A stretch of 64,000 nucleotides of DNA from assembly GCF_000237925.1 (NCBI RefSeq), contig NW_017386061.1, forward strand, positions 492,125-556,124, in the 5' to 3' direction. This stretch comes from Schistosoma mansoni (taxonomy: Eukaryota > Platyhelminthes > Trematoda > Strigeidida > Schistosomatidae). The notes under the pieces were generated by a model. It did no database searches. It saw nothing but the letters and a program-made list of their open reading frames with translations, and was not told the origin of the DNA. The position numbers and the translations under genes are program-made. Positions 12,070 to 26,300 of the stretch are shown in pieces (positions within the stretch are counted from its first letter, which is position 1; each line of letters opens with the position of its first letter).

Positions 12070-15000
12070 CTAAGAAAAAAAAGTGAAAAACAATAATAAA
12101 ACTTTCTGAACATTAGGATATCGCAAATTCTAGGACAAATGTAAGCTGATCACATTTGCCACAAAACAATAGCATGATGAGATGAAATTAATAAGATGAA
12201 TAACAATGTAACAAAAACGAAATCGTCAGAGTGATTGACTACTTTGTTTTTTCTTACATGATATCAATACGAACGTCAAAACAGTTCTTCTGTTCGGAGC
12301 TGAAACGAGGAGAACTACGATCATCATCAAAATGTATAAGTATTTATAAACAATCGTCTACTCAAGATACTCAATGTTCATTGACAGGATACCATCAGTA
12401 ACAGCCTACTATGAGAGAGGACAAACGATCTCCCGATTGAAGAGAAAGTTAGGAAAAGACGTTAGAGGTGGATAGGACATAACGTTGCGAAAATTATCAA
12501 ACTGCATCACCAGGCAAGTCCTAACTTGTAATCCTGAAAGGAAATTGAATAGATGAAGACCAAGAAACACACTGAGTCGAGAATTGGAAGCAGACATGAA
12601 AAGGATGAATAGCAACGGGAAATGATTGTTCATGACAGAGTTCGATGGAGAATGCTGCTGGGTGGTCTATGTTCCTCCACGAGAGGCAACGGGCATAAGT
12701 AAATAAGTAAGCAATATGATGATAAAAACTAAACACTGAGAATATGATATAAGAAAAGATAATCAAAAGGTATGTGTATAACGGAATACTGAGAGTTAGA
12801 TCTACAGGAAGATAAACAATAAATGCATCTGCTCCACTATGACTGATTATGAGCTGTAACATTCAAAGTTTTCAACCATTATTAATACTGAAAACCTAAC
12901 CAAATAATATTTCAAGTAAAGTAGACGTAGTATGTATTTTACATGTACATTTTAGCAAATAATTTTCTACCAATACTAAACAATCATTAACATTCGTTAT
13001 CAACATTTCTAAAACAAAACTCATGATCTTTTACCCTTTTTTCATACAGATCGACTTCATCAATTGAGAATTACCATGTGACATATGTGACAACGTTTTA
13101 TTAATGAAACCGTTTAACTCAAATGCAAATTACTTATAATCATAAATAAGCAGTTGAGATGATGCCCGACCGTTGCTGCTACCCTGACGTGGTGGTCGGG
13201 CTTGCCTATCGTGATGATCCAATCGAGCTATGCTGGCTGGAACAATCGCTCCTCAAGGTCCTACCATGCCAGACAGGTCGGTTGAAGAGCGGTGAGACTA
13301 AAAGCAGCAATCCCAAGGTTCGAAGGCGAAGTCGTACTGCTGACTGTACAGAGGTGTGACGGCAGTAAGGTGTTTCCTTCAGACAACCAGCATGACAGCG
13401 ATGCTGCCTTCTCACAAGGAGGGGTGGGGTTAGAAAAGGTCGACCCTAAAAATGCACACCTCGCCTTATCCCACGGATTTCCGTCTCCGGCGGTAAGGAC
13501 CTTTGAAGAACGGAGCTAACACGTCAAAAATCCCCCACAAAAAGGCCGTGCGTGACCGGCCTCAAGCAGTTGTCCCTTGGGCACTGCGGTCACGCTCCCA
13601 GGTCGTTATGACCAACACTAATCCAACTTCTTTTTCAGGTCCCTCAAGAAATACCTTTCCACGGTGTGGGCAGCCGGGAAGTGATACTAGCCCTCATACC
13701 CATAACTGCACACGAGACCAAGTTGATCACTTTCAAATCCTTCCTACACCTAATAACTCTGTTATCTCCACGACTAACCCTTCCCACGCCCTTTTATCAC
13801 CTCGCACCGCTAGGGCAAACGATTCGAGTACACGGAACGTTGTTCCTGGTCTCCTGAAACCACGCTCTAAACTACATGTAGGAACTTTTAATGTCCGAAC
13901 ATTGTGCCAAATAGGACAACAGGCTTCCTTAGCTAGGACTTTAGAATCTTACACCATCGATGTGTGCTGCGTCTCCGAAACGCGCATACAAGATCCGAGT
14001 AGTGTCATTCATTTGACCTCACCTAATCAAAATAAAGGTTCATCTCGATACACGTTTCGTGTATCTGGAAGCCCTGATGCTGCTTTCCGTGGCCTCGCTG
14101 GAGTAGGTATAGCATTAAGTCCTAGGGCAGAACTAGCTCTTTTAGACTGGATCCCAGTAGACAGTCGTCTATGCGCTGTCCGACTAAACGGATCAGCAAG
14201 GACCCGGGAAGATAGGGAAACTCGTCGTTGTCTCTTCGTCGTCTCTGCCTACTCTCCCACTGACTGCAGCTCAGATGATATAAAAGATGAGTTCTACAGG
14301 AAACTTTTTGACCTTCTCCGAAAAGCTAGGCGTTCTGATGTAGTAATAGTAGCAGGTGACTTTAATGCTCAAGTAGGTAAACTAAGTGAAAGGGAAAGAC
14401 ACTTGGGTGGATCTTATGGTGTCATGGCGAAAAGAACAGATAATGGCGACCGTCTGTTGCAGCTGTGCCCAGATAACCGCCTATTTCTTGCAAATACTAA
14501 CTTTAAGCATAAGGAAAAACATCTTTTGACATGGCGACCCCCGAATTCGTCCCAACGTTGGACCCAATTAGATCACATCGCTATCAGCTACCGATAGGGG
14601 AGCTCGATAGAAGACTGTCGATCGTTCTAGGGCACATGTTTAGACTCAGATCATGCTCTAGTGCGAGCGCGTATCTGTCTGCGTCTTACTGGACGTAGGA
14701 AAGACACTGCAGGGAAGCCTCTAAGGGTTTTACTTAATGATAAGCAAGCTAAGAATATATTTCAGGAACAACTGGAAAAACAGTTAGGCAGCCATGTAAG
14801 TTATGCCCACTCCGAAGCAGCGTGGAATGACATCCGAAAAGCTGTGGAAACAGCAGTGATATCCGCTAGTAAGGTAAGCCATAAGGTTAGGGAGAAACAA
14901 TGGATCTCGGCAGCATCTACCGCACTGATAGGTGCTCGAAAATTCATTCCACCTGGCTCTGAACATAACGAAGAGCGGAGTCAACTTAAGCGCAGGCTAA

Positions 15001-18000
15001 TAAGAAGCCTACGTAATGATCGTGAACAGTGGTGGGTAGCGAAAGCAAGAGAGATGGAAAAGGCAGCGGCAATAGGTAACAGTAGGCAGCTATTCAGACT
15101 CGTTAAAGAAACCGGTATTAGGAACCCAAGTATCAGTGAAACCATCTCAGATAAAGATGGGCATATCATTCATTCTTAATCCAGGAGATTGGATCGATGG
15201 GCAGAACACTTTAGGGATCAGTTCAACTGGCCTTCAGCAACACTTCAATTACCCACGATCCCCAGTCGTCCTGAATGGCAAATTGATGTAAGTCCTCCAA
15301 CCCTCTGCGAGGTTGAAAAAGCTATAGGAAATCTGAAGCGAGGGAGAGCAGCAGGCCCTGACAGGTTGACCCCTGAAATTTTTAAGGATGGTGGTCCAGT
15401 ACTAGCAACGAGATTGACTGAGGTCTTAGGTAGAATCTGGGAACTGGACGTAATTCCATCTGACTGGTCCCAATCACTGATTGTGCCAGTCTATAAGAAA
15501 GGACAAAAGTCCTCCTATGACAATCACAGAGGGATCAGTTTGACTAATATAGTGTCTAAAATATTAGCTTCAATAATACTAGGTCGCCTAACCAAAGCTC
15601 TTGAAGAGCAGACTAGAGAAAACCAGGCTGGTTTCCGACCTGGACGTGGCTATTTAGACCAGATATTCACCCTACGTCAGGTCCTAGAACATAGACATAC
15701 ATTCAGACGTCCCACAATCGTAGTATTTCTTGACCTTAAGGCGGCATTTGACTCCGTGGATCGTGAGGTTCTATGGCAGTGTTTGTCAGTGAAAGGAGTA
15801 CCAAAGAAGTACATTAACCTCATAAAGGCTCTCTACTCGAACACAACTGGTCGAGTTAGAGCCTATGGCGAACTGTCATCAGAACTGATTACCTCAAGTG
15901 GTGTTCGTCAGGGCTGTCCACTCTCCCCATTCTTGTTTAACTTTGTCATTGGCATACTTTTAGAGATAGCACTTTCATCAGCTAAACCTCCAGGAGTTGA
16001 ACTTTTACCGGGAGGCCCACTTGTTGACTTAGAATACGCCGACGACATAGTTTTACTTGGTGAAGACGCTGACAACATGCAGAGTCTTCTGACCACTATA
16101 AGCAACTATGCAGGCATGTTCGGAATGCGATTCTCTCCCTCGAAGTGCAAAATGTTACTTCAGGATTGGGTTGCATCGACACCTGAACTAATGATAGGGA
16201 GTGAAGTAGTTGAGCGTGTAGACCACTTCACTTATCTTGGGAGTCTCATCAGCCCTTGTGGTCTGGTGTGTGACGAAATCCCAGCACGAATACAGAAGGC
16301 TCGTCTAGCTTTCGCCAAATTGCGTCATTTATGGCGTAGGCCAGATATCCGTCTAGCAACCAAAGGACGGGTTTACTGTGCAGCAGTTCGTTCCGTCCTA
16401 CTTTATGGCAGTGAAACATGGCCGATAAGAGTAGAAGATATTCGTAGGCTACTAGTATTTGATCACAGGTGTCTTCGAAGCATTGCTCGTATATCCTGGG
16501 ACCACCGGGTAAGTAATGCAGTTGTTAGGAAACGAGTACTAGGTAAGGATGGCAAATCGATTGATGAAGTAGTGAAACTTCATCAGTTGAGATGACTGGG
16601 ACATGTGTTACGTATGCCCAACCACCGACTGCCCAGACGTGCAATGTTTCATGGTGTAGGAGTAGGTTGGAAGAAAGCTAGGGGTGGTCAGACCAAAACG
16701 TGGCACAAATCAATGAAGTCACTGACAATTGGACTGAGCCATGTTGGTAGGTGTAGACTACCTGGTTGGGATTCGCGAGATAATAGAAATCGATGGTTAG
16801 AGACCTTGAATGACATGGCTCAAAATCGTTTGCAATGGCGAAGGTGCATCCACTCCTTGTGTTCTACCAACTTCTAATCTTCTGAATTCTTCATGTCCCT
16901 ATCCTTTTTCTCTCTCCAAATTTATTTCACTGTACTATACTCCTTCAATAATTTCTTCAAACCCTAATCTTTTGGATTTCTGATTATACTCCTACTACTT
17001 CTACCACTATGGGATTTGAATCGACAACTGCATTTCTGTGCTAATGTGGTATGGTAACTCGAACTGATGTACGTACGTACGAAGTTCTACGTTGTGACTG
17101 ACTGACTGACACTGAAAAATTAAGAGATTAGCATATTGTGCAACATATAATATTTATTTTTAATCAGTAGCATGCTATATAATCAAGAATGATTACACAC
17201 TAGTTCTTTTATGATATAAGACCGGGAAGTTTAGATTTTAAAGAAAAACGAACACAAGAGTTTCTCAACTGAAACTTAATTAAATACTTATCTACTATAA
17301 TATATTAAATTCACTCAATATTAATCTACTTAAGTGTTATTAGATAGTAAATGTCGAGTCGTAAGTGAAAATAGTAAAACTGTCGATGGTTTTGTGAACG
17401 CATCATTGATTGAGAAACCTAGGGGTTACGTAATATCTGTTTAACTTCTGTTAATATTGACGTGCTGCCGTGACACTTATAGAGAAGGGTTGATAAAATA
17501 CAGTATTGCACAGATCCCCTTTGCATATTAATGATTATAAGGAGGGGGGTAGTATGCAAATAATCACGGCATATCTAATCAATAATAAATCGTGTTTATT
17601 GAACACTTGAATCGGTCTTTTGATGTACGCATCAAATTGTATACCAGTACAGGTTTGAAGAGTAAAACGCTTGAAAAATATTCATGCACTACTACCATTT
17701 GCAGATTATAAAGCGTGTGAGAAAAACAAAACTTGAACTAATACATTAAACGTTAGTTCTGATTTTCCAAAAAAATTAGATATATAGCTCGTTATAGTCA
17801 CTGGAGAAAGATTAATGCATGCACGTTATCTCTCTATACTAAGAAATTATTTTGTAGTTAAGGAAAAGTTCGCTTCATCTTTATTTCATTGATTAACTTT
17901 TACAACTTATCATAATAAAACACTACAACATGCCGACACAACTGTTTATCATCATCACCATCGTCATCATCTAGGTAAGTTTTATTATTGTCAGCAATTT

Positions 18001-19273
18001 TAACACAACAACAATTTAGTTACTATGATACATAATTATAGGCATACAAATATAAGTTAATGAATATTATAAATTATACACATACCTGATACAGCTGTAT
18101 TGGATATATGTGAAGATACAGAAAATGCATTTGGAATACGTAAATATTTACGTTCTTGTATTTCACCATGAGAGTGTTTACTACTATTATTATCGTTATT
18201 AATAAAAGTTACACCGATTTGTGATGATGGTGACGACGACGAAGGATGATGACTAGATTTCTTTAATGAATTTTTATGTTCATTTGTACTATCGGTAGAA
18301 ACATTGGTAGTGAATGATGTAGACGACGATGATAACAATAGTAGTGATTTATTAACATTACTATTATCGGCATTAGCAGTATTATTAGGTGAATTGAGTA
18401 AATTATTAAATTGAAGTACAGACGGTACTGATATACGTTCTTTTAATGGAGCATTACTGAGTAATTGTGCAGCTTGTATTTCTTCTTTAGTCATACGACG
18501 TTCCTATGAAAAACAGTATTATAATAATTAATTAATTATAAGTATGAAACCAGAAAGATCTAGTCAAAAAGATTACAAAAAAGTAAAACAGACAATATCC
18601 AGGAGAAAAGCAGCTTCATGGAGGAACATCCTTGCTACTAATGTTTATAAAAGATTAACAATACAACTTTATAAAAGCTTGGATAAGCTCCAACTCACCT
18701 ATTTACTGATTTTACAAAACTGGTATTTTCTTATCAACTGTTATATGCAGACGAGAATAATGGATGATAACTGTTGGGATCCATTTATGGATTAATATTA
18801 TACGTATATTCTTATTGTATAACTACATTATGTATCTCTATATTCCTCTTATTTTAAGCTTTATTTTGACCTATAGACTATTATGATACGATTTACTATT
18901 CTTAAGTTATACTCAGTTTATTAATTACAGACTCCCACGTTTACAGTCACTTTTTGGCTTGATCTTGTACAGATGTTATTTTCTATTATATGGTGTAATT
19001 TGGTCCGTTTGGCTAGAATGTGAACCAGGTATGGGTAAAATAAATGATTCGCATAGTGGAAGCTGGTATTGGTGTTCCGTACTCAACTAAAAGGGCTAGA
19101 AGGACAAAGGACCAATAAGGGTACTAGGCGGCTCATACTGGTCGATACGTCATTGGGTTGGCATAGTGCTAAAATTGCATAAGTCGTATTCCGAATGGCG
19201 AATAAGTCACGTTATAAGTAACCGGGTTCAAGACACAACATTAACAACTGAAAAATTGGAAATGAAATTACCG

Positions 19274-19333
<60 letters not shown>

Positions 19334-22300
19334 AAATACTGGGTATTCCTGACTTTCTTCAGTGAATTCCTGAACCCATATAAAGCTGTTGAGGACGTTA
19401 GGTCCCCAGAACTCACTTGGATAAGATCCTAATTTTGAAATCTTATTCTGAAAATTTGAATTTCATGTTTTCGCGCCAAGAGACGTTTAGTTGACCTACA
19501 GCTTACATTTCCCACTCAGCAATCCTTGACTGTCACTGGTTGACGGATTTTCTTAGTACGCTATTTTGTGGCTCTCCAAAGGGAGTTTCTATCATTGTTT
19601 AAATAAGCTTGGTGTGTGTGCTTAGTGACTTCGTGTTTTCTGGGTAATTGTAGAACACATTCTCTACGCCTCATCAAGACTTCTTGATCTAGTTAGCACG
19701 GCCAGGGACAATGGATCAGAATAGCCTATCTTGTCAGTGTGTCTTTGACCTTCGTTCCGTTTACTGATTAAGGTGAACTCGTAATAGCAGCAAGCATATC
19801 AAAAGCAAACAATCATTAAAAACGTGGATACCCTGTACAATCAGTTCATCATGGTATGGAACTACTTAGAAGTGAGCATCATATATATATATATAAGACT
19901 ATCCAGTGTCTAAATAAACGTGATCAGATTGATATATAGACCCGCTAACCTCATATAAGACATCTCCGATTGGTCTGCATGATATGATCGATAAGAAAAG
20001 TTGATGAATCTCTCGAAAAATTCTTTAAGATGGAAAGAAAAAAAGTATTTCAAGGCATAACAATTAAATATTATAAAGGCATTAGGAAATGTGATACATT
20101 TCAAGACATTTACCTCAGGTATAATTGGTTCATTCATCGTTTCAGTATCTCTTGGTTCATAAGACTCAGACAACTGATACATTTTGCTTTCAAATTCTGC
20201 CTCAGACGAAACGCCAGCCAGTTCAAATGGATCAACATGTTCTAGAAATTCCTAGTAGAAAAATTGTGAAAACAATTGTGGGATGGTTTTTTTTTTCAAT
20301 ATTTGCATACTAATATATATATATATATATATAGCCTTTAACAAAGAAGTACTCACTTGTTTCGTACAAAAAAATGTAACAGTTGGTGACCAACTACTTT
20401 CATTAAAATTGGCATCAATCGGAAACCAATTTCCTAGATGCTTTGAAATATTGAACACTTAAGTAATATGGAATATAGGACCAAGAATCTAATCAATGGG
20501 AGATACAATCAAAATAAAGTAAACAATGACAGCTTAAATGTCGACAATAACCAATAAAGATCGAGGTCTACAGGACAAGGTGTGGAGAAATTCGAACACT
20601 TCACGTCTACCTGAAGTTTGCGCTGATGATGTCGTTCAGAATAACGATGAAAGCTTCACGACCGAATCATACAGCTAAGAGAACAAAGCTTAACCAAAAT
20701 CATCCATCTGAGCTACAAATCTTCACCATCTCAGTATCAACCCCAAGAAGAATATTTTCACAGTTTGTACACGTCTGTTCAAAATAGTATCATTTACCAA
20801 TCTTATCATTCAATAACAAGTACAACGTCAATGAACGTATATATTAGCGTGATTCATGATATATGCCTGGATTTAAAACAAGGAAAATCAGATAAAAATA
20901 TGTTCTTATGAACATTAATTTTAAAGCCGAAGAAATCTAGGCAATGATTTTTTTTCACCCTATAAGCATTTTTCATGAAGGCTTCATTTAAGTTTGAATA
21001 AAACTACGATTAAATATAACCCATTCCGACGATGTAACATAAATTTATTTAAGTTTAAAGCACCACCAAAAGGTTGCTTAGGGAAAACACAATCAAACAT
21101 TGATTTTTATTTATGTAAAATATGGTGAAGCCTGAGGTAACCCAAAGGGAATAACAGACGAATATACAACCGATTGCGTTTGTCTACTTTCATTGGATTC
21201 TTTGTTGTTGTTTTTTTCTAAGTAAAAAAGTGAACGATTTAAAACATTGTTATTTAAATCTATAGCTTTTTAAGGATTGCAAAAGTGAATTACTGTTCGA
21301 CAAAAACAAACGACAATTGCAATCAAATTAATGAAATAACATAGTATACTGTTATAGTTTTTAAAAAAGGGTCAACATAAACCACCATTTACAAAGATAG
21401 AAGGAATTAATTTGTCGTCAGGATGTGTTACATCATATCTTAATGTTTCAATCATCATTAAATCTTAAACAATGTAAAGTTGATTTATTAAATACGAAGT
21501 TTCTGTTTGATTGGAAATAAATGAAATATATGAATCCCATGGTTTTGGATCTTGACGCGAAATTTATTTGGTATTTTAGCTGGTGTTAGTTCACGATGAA
21601 AACCCTAAATTTAATTCCTAATCGTAACCCTCAACTGTAAACCACAATTCTAATTCCTTACACTGATTTATAACCATCATTTAGTCCTAACTAGTATGTG
21701 AACATTTTGAAGGTCACTTTAGCGTCGCTCAAAGGTCATCTATAGATTATAATCTCACCAACAAATCCATTTCGATAATGATATGTAAAGAAATAGTACT
21801 GGAAATGAATAGGAAAAAGACAGAGATCAGTGGACACACAATCTTTTTCTTTCGGAATTACATTCATTTTCAAAAATAAAAATAACAAACTTTGACTTAC
21901 TCGTACATTATCATCAACATTATATGTATATGGAATACGTTGAAATGCTAAATAACGTTCAACAATATCAGCTAATTGACGGTGTTTCCAACAATTAATC
22001 ATTACATTACCAGCATCATTTATAATTGTATCTGGATGACGTAAATCTAAGTGTATTAGACGTGTTATTACTCCAGCAGCTATATAAGGAACACATGGAT
22101 GACATAATTCACCAGACGCATGTTGTTTTTCTAGTACACGTATACGGCGTTCATGTGATTTACTTGTTCCAGTTGAAAATGGTAAACCGAAACCAGCAAA
22201 ATGATTACTTGAATTATTGTTACTAGTAGTATTGCTAGTATTATTATTATGAATAGAATGATTCGCTGATAGATTTGAATCGATCATTGGATTGTTTTGA

Positions 22301-23340
22301 TGTGATAACGATGATGAGCTTGAAGAGGATGTTCGTTGACATTTAGGATTGTGAATACTTTCACGTCTTAAACGATCAACTATCTCACGATAATGTCGCA
22401 TTCGACGAATAGCCTAAATCATTATTATTTGAACAAAAAAAGAGTGAATTGAAGATAAAAACATATTATTGTTGTAAGATAGTTAACAAGAAGCTGATTT
22501 AGTAAATAGGAAATAATTAGCATAGTATTAACATATGATTAAAGGCAGAATCTAAGCACCAGATTTTTTCTATATTGTCAACTTATTTACAAGTTTGAAT
22601 AGTCCTGCAATCATACTGAATCTGAAAAGGTTATACCGACAATTTTCGAGTACAACAATAAATAAGGAATCGCTTTTAAATGCCATCAAAATTTTATGAA
22701 TCCCAAGTTAAATCATACAATCAGGAAGCACATAAAATTGTCAGTATGAGGTTGCAGAGGTGGAATTTCATTTAAATCATAAACCGATCTAAATAAAACC
22801 ACTATTGGAAATCTAGAAGCACCGACTGACAGTTTCATCCTAGTATAGGACTCCTCAGTAGTGGACACTTACGGTCCGACACATAGTAATCGAACAAAAG
22901 ACCATCGATTTCGCTAGCTAACATCTAGACTAAGAAGCCGGTATCCAATAGTGTATTTGACAAACATTGCTATAATAAAGGAACCAACTGAGCCACATAT
23001 TAGGGATTCAAGTGTTTACAATATTGATTCCACTCAATCTGCATGCACAATGAGATCAACAAGTGAGAAACTATAATGTATGAAGTCAACCAACCGAAAG
23101 ATGAGACTATGATTCATTGAAACCTACATTGTACAACAATCGGACTTTACTGAAATCCGAAAAATTTTGATTACTGAACTACGATACTTCTTAGCTTACA
23201 TTATAAACATTGTGTCACGTAATTATTTACAACAGAAGAGGAAGATTACATTAAATGGTTCAATTGTTCTTTTCAAAAGCAAACAAACAACAGGTTAAAT
23301 AAAAAAATATATCTATTGTTGCTGGATAATACAAAGCACA

Positions 23341-23390
<50 letters not shown>

Positions 23391-26300
23391 GATTACCTGA
23401 AATGACTTTCTCAAACGATATACAGATGCACTAATCAATGCTGACTTGGCTTCCTGACTTCCTTGTAAATTATTCATATGCTCCATTATTAACATCAAGT
23501 CGATAACGCGTTGAATGCCAACTATTCGATCATCTGGGTGTGCTTCACTAAGTATTGAATAGATTAGCCAACTGCGAAACTATATACCATTGGTTTTAAG
23601 AAAAGGGGATGGATACGAAAATATAATAATAGTATTTGTTATTATCATCAACATTATAATAATGGAGTAAAATGAATTAACTAGTGTTTCAATTGTAAAG
23701 CAATGGGCCCCTAGAGCACTAGTACGGCCGAGAGTGAGGAGAGTCCACACTTCCTCTCGAGACGCTCTCAACTACTATATACCCACTGCCAGATAAGTCC
23801 TACTCACGGCCTTATCATGTAAGGGGTTTGTTTGCGAGATTTAGAGGACGAAAAGCAAGTGTCCGACACTTTAAACGGGTTGGTGGACACGAAGGATCCA
23901 TCTGGGTGAGTTGGAAAACCCTGATTACAAACCAATGGTGTACATGGGCTTTAGAATCCTGAGGGAACAAATAACGTATGAACCTATTGTTGGTCACTGG
24001 CTACAATGGGACTGCATCTCCTTACATTGTTCCACTGATTTGTCGATAGGACCTGTAGGTCAAAGACTCAGGATTCAGCTCCGTAAGAAAATCACCTACT
24101 TGGTTTTGGGCACCCGGACAGTATAGTATTCCAGTCCTCATACAAAACAATCGGTTTGTGCGGTACATGTACATTTTTTTCCTTTTTGTACCGATGTTTA
24201 TGTGTTTAAATAAATAAAGCAAATCATTCTAAAACTAAATTTTGCTATTTATTATTTTATTTAAACGCATAAATATTGGTACAAAGAAGCACCGGATACA
24301 TATGCGCCGCACAAAACTCATTCGATTTGTGTGAGGGCTACGATACTGCCCAGGTGTCCGAACTGAAGCACGAAAAACATAAAATGAAATTTATTCGTGA
24401 CTTCGTGGCATAATTAATCCATCGACTTAATTTACCTGACCTACCAACTGAGAAATTGTAAACTCGCTGGTAAATGGCAGCACAACGACTGCTATCTGTG
24501 TTTGGAAAAAGCCCTTAAATCAGAAGTTATCACACAAAATCCATTAATTGTTTAAATTCATTTAGTATTGTTTGTTTGAATCTTACCATCGGTGTTAGGA
24601 CTGCAACTGGTCAGTCTCTAATTGGCATGTGTGCATACTGTGCGTATTGCCTCGATATAGCCTTAATTCACAAGCATGGGTAAGCAGAGATGGATAGTGG
24701 CTAGCAGTGGAATCCAGGACGCGCGTCTCGACCTATATGGGACTCGATCAGCTTGGATGTACCTTGNNNNNNNNNNNNNNNNNNNNNNNNNNNNNNNNNN
24801 NNNNNNNNNNNNNNNNNNNNNNNNNNNNNNNNNNNNNNNNNNNNNNNNNNNNNNNNNNNNNNNNNNNNNNNNNNNNNNNNNNNNNNNNNNNNNNNNNNNN
24901 NNNNNNNNNNNNNNNNNNNNNNNNNNNNNNNNNNNNNNNNNNNNNNNNNNNNNNNNNNNNNNNNNNTGCTAGCCACTATCCATCTCTGCTTACCATGCTT
25001 GTGAATTAAGGCTATATCGAGGCAATACGCACAGTATGCACACATAATAATTAGAGACTGACCAGTTGCAGTCCTAACACCGATGGTAAGATTCAAACAA
25101 ACAATACTAAATGAATTTAAACTTCACCCCATCACACAAGCAAGTGGCTATCAGGACTCAGTGGCCGAGTGGATAACGCGATGGCGTTTGAAGCGAGGGT
25201 ACTGGGTTCGAGTCCCAGAGTGAACATCAACTCTGAGATGCAGGTACATCCAGCTGACGAGTCCCAAATAGGACGAATCGCGCGTCCTGGATTCCACTGC
25301 TAGCCACTATCCATCTCTGCTTACCATTAATTGTTTTCTTGTAAATCTTGAATCCAAACATTAAAACTACATATTTCACAATTTTACTCAGTGACTGGAG
25401 TAGCTTGGAGTTCTAAAACCTATTCACAAGTCTGAGCCCTACGGACTTACAGACATTGAAGAATCCGTCGACTGAAGAAGTCTATAAAAAATGAATTATT
25501 GGAAATAACTTCTATTGAGTTCAAATCCCTTACAATATAGTTTAATACACTTGTTTTAGATAGTTGAGAACAGTTAACACCACGTATTGAATTGGAGTTT
25601 GCCAATTATTAAGAGTCATCTATGTGGTTAGTACACAAATCTGAATGCAGGTCTTTGAATATCCTGGTACCATCGATTTAACAATGGAGTTAAACACATC
25701 GTACCAAATAAACACGATATTTCAGATAATGAAGTAGCTAATTTTTACTGACTAAAGTAGTTGAGACATATTACCTATGCAAGACCATAACCTAACCTGA
25801 TGCGATATGTTAGCTAGTGTAGTAGTTTGAAAGAAAGTTAAGGGAGGTCAAACCATAATGTGACATCAAATCATGAATTCATTGCCTGTTTGGTTAGGTG
25901 TAGACTACATAATTGGGGTGAGTGTGGTAATCGTAGCCAATGGCTGAAAACAATAGATAACATGGATCAGAGCTGATCATAGTGGCGCAGCATACACTCT
26001 GAATTGCTTTATATCTTGAGTTTTAAAATTATCCCGTTATAACGAATCTTTTCTAGCAGTACCAATAATAGAAATACCGCTACTATTATCATTAGTTAAT
26101 CGTTTGGCTTGATAAATTCATCTCTCTATGTTAATGTGATGAGCCAACTTGAACTCACATATGTTACACATTCGTACGTTGTTTTGTGACGAACCGACTG
26201 ATCGACTTAAGTAAACTTTTATATGAAATCAGTGATATTTAATTGTCACAACTTTACATTATGGGGAAATGAGTTGAACATTATTAACCTAGAGTTGATC

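Noticed and set aside
13292-13519. Separate small ORF upstream of the RTE protein
   Set aside because: Different frame from the endonuclease, no recognised domain, overlaps the element's 5' leader.
18544-18795. 83-codon plus-strand ORF next to exon o
   Set aside because: No similarity, no splice or codon support, and it lies in the intron of SOS; treated as chance.
22026-22226. Plus-strand ORF
   Set aside because: Antisense shadow of SOS exon m.
25156-25235. tRNA gene
   Set aside because: A and B boxes are good, but acceptor and anticodon stems do not form and the segment runs directly into the hammerhead, so it is a retroposon head.
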